Below the pieces are notes generated by a model. The model was given only the letters and a program-made list of their open reading frames with translations, had not been told where the DNA came from and made no database searches. Positions 56,166 through 64,000 of a stretch of 64,000 nucleotides of DNA are shown one piece after another. This DNA comes from Meconema thalassinum (Eukaryota; Arthropoda; Insecta; Orthoptera; Tettigoniidae). The position numbers were made by a program, and so were the translations under genes. The stretch's first letter is position 1; each line of letters opens with the position of its first letter. The DNA is taken from NCBI GenBank assembly GCA_946902985.2, contig OX336388.2, forward strand, positions 1,501,042,545 through 1,501,106,544. Reading direction: 5' to 3'.

Positions 56166-56539
56166 CTGCTGTCAGCTGGCTTCCCCTGTGTTTTCCTTTG
56201 AAGTGTATGTTTATGATCTTGCTTGGAGCTAATTAAGATAGGTGGTGAAAAATGAAGGGGAAATAAATAGGGTTTTAATATTTTTTGTAGAAATAGATTG
56301 TACTCTAAACCCATTTGATATAATTACTCGTAACTTGGGATATTTATACACAATTCAATAAGTACACTGTATAACAAAAAAAGACGCACCAAGAAGGAAT
56401 TGTCCGATGGCGATAAAAATCTGTGGATGTGAAGAACAGACATAGAAAAACAAACAATCAAAAGTGCAGAACAACAATCAAATAATTTATTGCAGAGTTT
56501 AGAGCGTTACAAAGTGAGGACGTCAATGAGGTGTAGGTC

Positions 56540-56685
56540 TACCCCTGGCCTGGACGCAAGCTCTCACTCGACGTGGCATGGACTGACAAAGTTCCCGGAT
56601 GGAGTCCTGCGGAATTTCGTGCTAAATGGTCTCCAACTGTTGGGCTAAATCGGCGACATTCCGGAATGTTGGCGATCGCCTTCCC
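56540..56685 (-). pseudogene. Tc1 transposase C-terminus
   Basis: Reads ANIPECRRFSPTVGDHLARN, then SAGLHPGTLSVHATSS, resembling the Tc1 C-terminal end. It continues the frame interrupted at 60093. Confidence 0.7.
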
Positions 56686-56689
56686 ATCA

Positions 56690-57279
56690 TCATCATGTCT
56701 GTCTTCTACTCCAGTTGCCCGGGTGTAGTTAACGAGCGCCCTCCACTTGCGTCTGTCCATGTACCATTCTTCTTTCAGGATTCTATCCCAGCTAACTCCC
56801 CTTGTTCCTATGTCCTCCTTCACCTGGTCTGGCCATCTCTTCCTTGGTCTTCCTACTGGCCTTCTACCAACCACATCTGTGTGTAGTCTTTGTTTTGCTA
56901 TCCTTCCCTCGTCCATTCGCTTGACATGGCCAAACCATCTCAAACGGGCCCTTGTCCGTTTTTCTTTCAAAGTTGGGTAAACTCCAGCTTCTTCCCTAAT
57001 TTTTTCATTTCTTACCCTATCCCTCCTAGTTTTTTGGACCATTGTTCGTAGAAACTTCATTTCTACAACCTGTAGTTTGCTGTCTATCTGTCTGGTTGTT
57101 GTGCAGGTTTCTAGGCCATATGTTGTTATGGGGGTAAAGTATGATTGAAAGAGCGTCTGTTTTGATCTCAAGGGGACTTGTTCGTTCCAGAGTAGGTTCC
57201 GAACTTGATGGTAGAACTGGGTTGCTTTTTGGGTTTGGCTATTGCTGTATCCTGTTATTGCTTGAAATAATGCACCCAA
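56690..57279 (-). pseudogene. RTE-like LINE C-terminal domain
   Basis: Open frame: NLLWNEQVPLRSKQTLFQSY, FTPITTYGLETCTTTRQIDS, EMKFLRTMVQKTRRDRVRNE, RLRWFGHVKRMDEGRIAKQR, GRRPVGRPRKRW. The frame runs on into the flanking Tc1 sequence (AIANIPECRRF), a chance fusion across the insertion junction. Confidence 0.88.
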
Positions 57280-57317
57280 GATAGTTAAACTGGTCTACTG
57301 TTTCAAGCTGTGTACCT

Positions 57318-58437
57318 TCAAGCCTTATTTCTCCTTTCTTGTTCTGTCTGTTGACTGACATTGCTACCGTTTTTGATTTGTTTATTGTTATTCCAGGTGG
57401 CCAACCTCTCCTGTACTTCTTTCTCTGTATTGCCCCAAATTACTACATCATCTGCAAATGCAAATGCGCTGATTTCTGTATTGTTGTTATGCTTTATTCC
57501 TTTCATAACTTCATCCATTACAGTGATAAAAAGTAATGGCGGGAGGGCACTGCCCTATTGAACTCCTTTAGTTGTTTGGAACCAGTCAGAATTACCATTT
57601 CCTATCTGAACACAACTGTGGCAACCTTCGTAAAGCATTTTAACTTTCTGGATTAGCCCCACGGGTACGTTTTTGTTTCTTAGGCATTCCCATATAGTCT
57701 TTCTTGGGACATTATCAAATGCTTTTTCAAGATCTAAAAATACAAGTGTTAGGGGTCTACCCTTCTCCAAGTGCTTTTCTAGCAGCATTCTGAGGGAAAA
57801 TATGAGATCTATAGTTGCACGGTGTTCTTTGAATCCATACTGCTCTTCCTGCAGTTGTGGTTCTATTATTTTCCTTAGCCTTTTCTCAAGTAGTTTTTCA
57901 AATATGTTCAGGCCATGAGGCAATAAAGTGATCGCTCTATAATTGCCACATTTATTTCGGCTTCCTTTTTTGAAGAGAGGTACTATTATTCCTTTTTTCC
58001 AATCATCTGAAACTTTTCCATCCTTCCATATTGCACCTATTACTCTATGAAGCCACTGTATTCCTAGTGGACCAGCTGCTTTGATCATGTCCGCACTGAC
58101 TTCCATCAAATCCTGTCGATTTTTCTTTGGGCATACTATTAAGGGCTATTTCTACCTCCTTCCATGTTGGTGGATTCTCTTGATCTAGTTCATCATTACA
58201 GCATAAACTGACCTTTGTGGTTCCATCGTTGGGGTCTACTCCTGTACTGCTGTATAATTTTTCGAAATAAGATTTCATGACTTTCCTTATTTCTGTCTCT
58301 TCCCTGACTATGTTGCCATCTGGTTTCTCTATTTCTGTTATGTATTCAAAGTCTCTTCTTATATTTCTTATTGTTCGGTACAGTAGTTTAGAGTTGGCTT
58401 TGCTGTCCTGTTCCAGTTTATCTGTGAAATCAGTCAA
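57318..58437 (-). pseudogene. RTE-like LINE reverse transcriptase
   Basis: 58437-58045 has the linker KLEQDSKANSKLLYRTIRN. 58109-57555 carries KKGSRNKCGNYRAITLLPHG, EEQYGFKEHRATIDLIFSL and motif A FLDLEKAFDNVPR. After a stop, 57518-57318 has motif C AFAFADDVVIWGN with both Asp kept. Three breaks in total. Confidence 0.88.
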
Positions 58438-58520
58438 GTTTTATTTTTTTCTTCGGCCACAATTCTTTTAACTTGTAGCTTCAGATCTCTGTATTTCTGC
58501 TGTAATTCATTCACACTGGA

Positions 58521-59659
58521 TTAATTTCTTCCACTTCCTTTTTGCATTTCTTTATCTCTGGCTTTCCTGGTTTCATTCTTCTCTTTTACGGCTTTCTTCA
58601 CCCTATCGTTCCTCCAAGGGGTTTCTTTTGCCTTTATTTTGTTGCTAGTCTTGCCACATACTTCTACAGCAGCTCCGACAATACTTTCTTTAAATCTAGT
58701 CCATTCAACATTTCCTTCCTGTAACGAGTCTGATGGTAACTTATTGCTCACATTCTTCATGTACTCTATTTGTTTCTCTGTCTTCTTTAATTCCCATGTC
58801 CTAATTTTTGGTTTCCTGCATTTCTGAGGTTTATGAACTACAATGTTTTTAATTGTTGCAAGGAGCAATCTGTGGTCACTGTCTAGACTTTCACTTGGTG
58901 TAACTCGAACATCACAGATCATCTTCCCTGCTTCATAGTCTGATATGATATAATCAATCACAGTCTTAGATTCTCCGTTCCAGCTATATCTTGTTAGTTT
59001 GTGACTTAGCTGTTTCTGAAACCAACTATTGTTTATTCTCAATCTACTCCTTAGACACAGATCTAGGAGATTTTCACCTTCTTGGTTCCTATTGCCATAA
59101 CCATGTGGACCCAGTACACTTTCATATCCTAGTCTATCTGATCCAGCTTGGGCATTCAGATCTCCTACTATAATTACATTTTCTTCTCTTTCTATAGTTT
59201 CTTCTAGATCAGTTAGGAATTTTTCTTTTCTTCCTCACTGCAGCCTGTCTGTGGGGCATATACCTGAACTAGTGTCAGCACTTTCTTGTTTAGTGATATA
59301 TCCAGTTTAATAATGCTTTCATTCACGTATATTACCTCACTAATAACATCTATGTCTTCTCTTAGTATAAAACCTACACCATTTTTGGCTTCTGTTCTAT
59401 GACCATTCCAATGCAGTTTATATCCTTTCCTTAGTTTCCTTATTCCTCTGCCTTTCCACTTCGTCTCACTCAGACTACCATTCAGAGTCAGGATATTTAA
59501 TGTTCCAATTCGGTGTTTAGGGTTTTTTACGTTGGGTTTCTTCTTCTTAGAACATCGTACATGAACATCAGCCTTACGGTCATCATACGTTGTACATGTT
59601 TGAGAAGATTTGTCAGTTCGGTGTTTTTTTTCCGAGGCTCGTTTTATTGTTGAAAGCAA
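58521..59659 (-). pseudogene. RTE-like LINE endonuclease
   Basis: 59659-59213 contains RIGTLNILTLNGSLSETKW and GVGFILREDID. A break follows. 59042-58521 holds the C-terminal half with SKTVIDYIISDYE and the SDHRLLLATI block (catalytic His), then the basic linker PWRNDRVKKAVKEKNETRKA. Confidence 0.87.
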
Positions 59660-60085
59660 TTAACATCTTTACTCATCTGCTGGCCTGCTAAGCCTAACGC
59701 GTCTGTGAATTTTCTTTCGGGGTTTACTCCCTTAGCCTCTGAAGATCCCTCTTCTCCACATGGTAGTGGTTTCCTCTTCTAATTTTCCCCAGAGAGGATG
59801 GGTTGTCTCGTCCACCATCTCCGCCTTTCCAAAGGTCTCCTTCTCTGCCGACGATGCTGTTAAGGTCTTCACCCGTAACCCTGGGCATGGGTTCCACGTT
59901 ATACCCCATGGGACTGGGTCCTTGCCTGAACTTAGCTCTCCTTTCACACCGGCCTACTGATGTGGAGGATACCCACCCCCGCAACGTGGATGCGCCAGAC
60001 ACGAATTACTCAAGTGGAGGATAGGGAAGGTGACCCTATCTCCCTTGAGCCGGGTTAATGGTTGCGTATGATGCCACAACCAAAG
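59660..60085 (-). other. 5' leader of the RTE-like LINE
   Basis: Contains a 92-codon frame (60002-59724: GWVSSTSVGRCERRAKFRQG) of no known domain. It may be the 5' end of the ORF or a leader. It lies between the target duplication and the endonuclease. Confidence 0.5.
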
Positions 60086-60093
60086 GCCTTCCC

Positions 60094-60914
60094 TTGACGT
60101 CCCAAATGTGCTCTATGGGAGAGAGATCAGGCGACCGAGCTGACCAAGGAAGGATAGGGCAAGCTTGAAGACTGTCCATAGCAACACATGCCGTGTGCGG
60201 CCGGGCATTATCCTGTAGGAAAGTAAGGCCTGGATGTCGCTGAAGGAACGGTAATACAACCGGCCATAGAATGTCATCAACAAACCGCTGTGCTGTCGGT
60301 GTGCCAGGAACGACTACCAGAGGGGTCCGGCTATCAAAGGAGATGGCACCTCAGACCATCACCATCACCCCCCGTTGTGGGGCTGTGTGGCGTGCGATAG
60401 TCGAGGCAGGATCCCCACGCTGGCCTCGACGTCTCCAAATATGTCTGCGGTTGTCGTCAGGGCACCGTTGGAAACGGGACTAGTCACTAAAGACTATACG
60501 TCCCCAGTCAATGCAGGTCCACGTTGCTAGAGCGAGGCACCACTGTAATCTGACTTGACGGTGAACAGGCGTGAGTAGTAAGCGGCGTAACGGGCGGCGC
60601 GAGCGCAAATTTCTGTCGCTCAGGCGTCTGTTGATGGTCATGGTGGACACATGTGTGCGGGTCACACGCTGGATCGTTGATAACGACGACTCCGGTGCTG
60701 CGACAGCTGTTCTGACCATCGCTCTGTCTGCCCATGCTGTTGTGGTCCTCGGTCGACCACTGCCGTCCTGACGCTGATGCCTGCCGTTGCTGACCCACGC
60801 TTGCCAGCATCGTCTGATCGCCGCATCACTTCGACCCAAATGTCCAGCAACAGCTCGATTCGACCAACCAGCTTCTTTCAATCCAATCGCACGACCTCTT
60901 TCAAACTCTGACAT
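60094..60914 (-). pseudogene. Tc1-like transposase N-terminus and catalytic domain
   Basis: The frame 60914-60480 begins MSEFERGRAIGLKEAGWSNR, a helix-turn-helix, followed by DGSGRPRTTTAWADRAM with the GRPR linker box and a second HTH. It stops at VFSD, where the usual Glu after the first catalytic Asp is a stop codon. Beyond, QDNARPHTAC (second Asp, near 60195) and SPDLSPIEHIWD (catalytic Glu, near 60105) remain readable in other frames. Confidence 0.9.
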
Positions 60915-61197
60915 CTGCTTGTAATAAGCACGAATCCTTCAGCGTGGCATTCTTACAGCTGACGTTCAGATATCGCAGTCAAATGCAACAGCTACTTTGA
61001 GCATATACTTCAGAATCGCGCTTTATATACACCTGATGCATGTGCAGTTCGGGTGCGCGGGAGCTCCCGCTATTCATTGGACACGAAGCTTTAATCAGTT
61101 GCATGTTCGGTCCAAATGTCTTTGCAATCGTGTGTCTTCCCGGTGCGTCGTTTTGTTATTATACAGTGTATTTTCTTTCATATCACAAAAGATACTA

Positions 61198-62360
61198 CAG
61201 TGAAACCTCTCTTAACGGACACTCCTCAAGGTGGACACGCCTTCATAACGGACAATTTTCTAGGTCCTTGGCCAAACCCCTATTAAGTATATTAGTAATT
61301 GATGTCTCTTATGCGGACACTCGCTATTATGGACACGGACACCCCGGCCGCATTAAAAAGAATCAACCAACCTCTCTTAGCGGGCACTTGTTTTGAAAAG
61401 AAATCACATCTCTGTAGGTCTATTAGTCTTGTATGAACACTCTGTTATGTTAATGTACCTTCGACTCATCATGTGCTTCCTGGAAGCCAGTTAGCGCTGG
61501 CCTTCCCATCCCCTATCTTCTGCACTGCTCCAAAAACAAATCTAGGCCTAACTGTATCACTTTCATTGTTCTCTTGAACTTGAAATGGTCGGGATAAAGG
61601 AATTCATACTTTCACTATCTAGTCAGTTTTACCGTGAAACTTCTTAAATCTATAGTAGGACCTGTGCGTTACTGTAGCAAATGGTGCATTTGAAATGGTT
61701 CCTCGTAAAAGTTTAACCATGAGCAAGTAGACATCGTAGACAATCACAAACTTGAGAAATGTGGTGTATGGAAACCATGTGAAGTGCTTAAAATTGGAAA
61801 TACACGGGCAACAGAAATTTTGAGAAAACGAGAAGAGATAATTAAGGTATGGTGTCTTAATGGCAATGAGCTGCAAATTATACAGTTTCAAAGTGGTAAT
61901 GGTGCTGTTTTTGATAATTAAGTGATAGGGTGGTTCAGCAAAATAAGAAGTCAGAACGTCCCTGTGTCCGGACTAATGATACAATGATTTCGCGGCAGAA
62001 TTAGGTATCGGAAATCTCAAAGCCTCGAACTGCTGGCTCGAGAATTTCAGAAAGCACCTGGATATAAAATTTAGAGCAATTTGCGGAGAATCCTCCACTG
62101 TTGATATGGATAATGTTTCAAGCTGGGAAGAAAAATTGCCATCCATCACTGACGGCTATTCGTTGGATAACATTTTAAATGCAGGCGAAACTGAACTGTT
62201 TTACCGCGCGTAACCCTAAGTTTTCATGTAAGTACACATACTGCACAAGTACATGTGCCAAATTGCAATCATTTTCACTAACCCTCTCTATAGTGGACAC
62301 CCCCCTTTAGCGGACAGTATTTACCGTCCCAAGGGTGTCCGGTATAGAGAGGTTTAACTG
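61198..62360 (+). mobile_element. pogo/Tigger-type DNA transposon
   Basis: The ends CAGTGAAACCTCTCTTAACG and the partner ending GAGAGGTTTAACTG are inverted and flanked by TA (61196-61197, 62361-62362). GGACAC-type repeats recur inside both ends. 1,163 bp, shorter than a complete element, with a transposase relic inside. Confidence 0.9.
61560..62215 (+). pseudogene. Tigger-like transposase N-terminal relic
   Basis: Readable pieces: CEVLKIGNTRATEILRKREE (HTH region, near 61780), then NCWLENFRKHLDIKFRAICG (CENP-B-type HTH, near 62030) and SLDNILNAGETELFYRA (near 62165). The last block is the start of the catalytic domain, usually NADETGLF. Here the first catalytic Asp is Gly. The rest of the DDE domain is absent and frames are broken. 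Confidence 0.85.
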
Positions 62361-62362
62361 TA

Positions 62363-63384
62363 TTAAGATTGAGTAGGCTATCGAAATTAAATTAACATTT
62401 TTTAAATAAACACTTTTAAAGTATTTTTTTTAGTTACACAAATGAAGCAAAATATTAATTATTTACACTCTAGTACATTAAACATACTGTGCCCATATTT
62501 ATCATGGGGCCCGCTTGTCGAAATCCCAGGATGAAGAATGGATCGAAGATTCTCGAAGGCCCCGGCTAAAAACCTTGAAGATCTTCCGACAGGTACCTCA
62601 ATGATAAATACACAGTGGAATGTTGTGTTAGGAGCAAACTACACTAAAATCTCGAGATCCTTACCATAATCTCAGGTCGGAAAGGGTAAAGGAACGCACC
62701 ACAACCAAAGGAAACCCATCCCCTAACACAACGCTAGCTATAATTAAATTAAACCACGGAAATCCGACGTATAAAAGGATGAAATAAAGTTTATTGTCAA
62801 AAACAACAATGAAACAAAATAAATCAAACAAATAATAAAGTAGAATATACAAGTGACTCGAATGCCTCCCTGGTCATAGTGCTCAGATCGCAAATGATCC
62901 ACACTCATCAGCTGTCTTCTATTTGAGAAGTTCTTAAAATAAAAATAAATTACTGTTAATTTTTCCTGTCAAAAGACGATTCATAAAAAAAAATCTTCTT
63001 AACATTACTATCGAGAAATCAATACAATGTAGAACTTCCGTACAATAAAGAAAAATTAAATCTTGGCCGGACTTCATTCCACAAACGATCAGCTGCTTAT
63101 ATATGCAAGTCTACATAACAGCGATCAGCTGGTTCTCATACAAGGGCTCCATTCGTTCTTGTGATTGAACCGAAAATCACACATTCTTTCAGTCCGCAAA
63201 TACACAAACATTTACATAAATATAACACTTCACAAATTCTGAAACAACAGAGGAGAACAAAATACTTCTCCACAATCTATTCATTTAGATAGATTTGCAC
63301 TTTATGTCTGTCCCAGACATTCCTTTCACCTATCATGGAGTGTTCAAACCCCTCCAGCGTTTCTCGTACTGCATTTTTATCAAG
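62363..63384. other. Unassigned AT-rich sequence
   Basis: No protein, RNA gene or repeat boundary recognised on either strand. Confidence 0.5.
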
Positions 63385-63842
63385 AATAGGTGAAGTACCC
63401 GTGCTTCGCTCCGCGTCATAAATAAATTAAAATATGAAGGTGACAGTTAAAACAGGGGATAGGCGAAGTGCTGCGCAGAGGGAGATTAAGGATGGAACAT
63501 TTTGTCCAACTACACCGCTCGGCGTCGACCGTGTTTTATAGCACAAATTTAGGTATAACTCGCTAACGGTTGGAGATACCTTTCGGATAGAAAATGTAAT
63601 TTTTAACCTCGTATATACCATCAAACGTTTGCTATTTCTTAGCGTTCTCTTTGTATTTGAAATGAAAATATGAAAGTTTTAAACCAAAGGGTGTAGTGAA
63701 GTCACTAAAATGGTCGCCATCTTTAAATGGTACAAAATATTGAAATCAAAAGTAACCTATATGTTAACCAGGTAAATCAGCTACTTCCATGTAAAATTCA
63801 TGTAAATCGGACCAGTGGTACTTGCGTGATTGAGTAATACAC
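63385..63842 (+). repeat. Interspersed repeat with R1/R3-type start
   Basis: Begins GTGAAGTACCCGTGCTTCGC, the same kind of end as R3 (53226) and R1 (4755). Ends near TGATTGAGTAATACACAC, where another element starts. No coding signal. Confidence 0.55.
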
Positions 63843-64000
63843 ACATCAAAAAAAGTTTTGCATCACCTCGGTTCCAAGAGTTCCGGAACCTTTAAATACA
63901 AAGGGAATAGAGATCAACACAAACAACATTTCAGCTCGTTTTATTGCTCATGAGACCCACACATTGCATGTTGTACCATCATACAGCTAGACTTTCAGCA
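63843..64000. mobile_element. Start of a Tc1/mariner-type element, cut by the window edge
   Basis: ACATCAAAAAAAGTTTTGCA followed by TCACCTCGGTTCC is a terminal sequence seen in Tc1-like transposons of insects. The rest lies outside the window. Confidence 0.6.

Larger units (their letters stand above)
56686..60085 (-). mobile_element. RTE-like LINE, 3.4 kb, near full length
   Basis: Endonuclease, RT and C-terminus are on the minus strand in broken frames, with a 5' leader of about 420 bp. The 3' end has a (GAT)n tail (plus ATCATCATCAT at 56686). GCCTTCCC flanks the element (56678-56685, 60086-60093), an 8-bp target duplication. Size, single ORF plan and trinucleotide tail fit the RTE clade. 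The C-terminus is shared with the copies at 51885 and 54045. Confidence 0.9.
56365..61168 (-). mobile_element. Tc1-like DNA transposon interrupted by a LINE
   Basis: The inverted ends CACTGTATAACAAAAAAAGA and the partner ending TTGTTATTATACAGTG are flanked by TA (56363-56364, 61169-61170). The transposase is on the minus strand, cut by the LINE at 56686-60085. Without the LINE the element is about 1.4 kb, normal for Tc1. Confidence 0.92.

Noticed and set aside
60271..60810. Alternative frames overlapping the Tc1 transposase
   Set aside because: Shadows of the GC-richer transposase. The family motifs are all on the minus-strand frame 60480-60914 and its broken continuation.
1..64000. CRISPR array, bacterial operon or phage system
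   Set aside because: No array of short spaced repeats. Splice-like sites, SINEs and eukaryotic TE families make this an animal genome.

Overview
The window looks like repeat-dense DNA from an arthropod, probably an insect with a large genome. It is AT-rich and I see no complete host gene. Almost everything recognisable is a transposable element (TE) or a piece of one: Ty1/copia, Gypsy-type LTR elements, non-LTR elements of CR1, Jockey-like, RTE-like and R2-like type, P, hAT, Tc1, mariner and pogo/Tigger DNA transposons, and tRNA-derived SINEs. The organism call is an inference from this TE spectrum and from arthropod-style repeats. Clade names rest on motifs read by eye, not on database searches.

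Layout, 1-13.7 kb: a broken copia element (plus strand, 1-2741) faces a second copia copy (minus strand, 4844-8731) with both LTRs and a half-tRNA-type primer site. Between them lies a DNA-transposon relic (3042-4132). The second copia sits inside an interspersed repeat (R1) whose uninterrupted paralog is at 23.8-25.3 kb, so the empty target site can be read. Two decayed LINE fragments follow.

13.7-21.1 kb: perfect 32-bp inverted repeats bound a 7.4-kb block. Inside it, a SINE is split by a Gypsy-like LTR element (16127-18711), and that element is split at its edge by an internally deleted P-type transposon with a THAP exon (18713-20646). Target-site duplications (TSDs) support both steps.

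21-28.7 kb: SINEs, a gag fragment, the second R1 copy and an AT-rich stretch with one possible host exon. 28.7-37.5 kb: a broken Jockey-like LINE, a zinc-finger LINE tail, a 1.27-kb hAT element with a perfect 8-bp TSD, and a CR1 element with an SGNH-esterase ORF1 and a 631-codon reverse transcriptase (RT) reading frame.

37.5-52.6 kb: an R2-superfamily LINE (minus strand) is cut into three pieces, first by a young LTR element with 2.08-kb LTRs (39166-46550, three differences between LTRs, TSD ACATC) and then by a mariner that itself carries a hAT element (47518-50483, TSD CTTTGCTG). Upstream of this LINE, in the same orientation, is a short 28S rRNA fragment that stops within a few bases of the classical R2 target site. 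52.6-64 kb: R3 repeats, three RTE-like LINE copies (one nearly full length, inside a Tc1 element with TSD GCCTTCCC), a pogo/Tigger relic and the start of another Tc1-like element.

The genes do not work together as a pathway. The value of the window is a well-resolved record of nested transposition.
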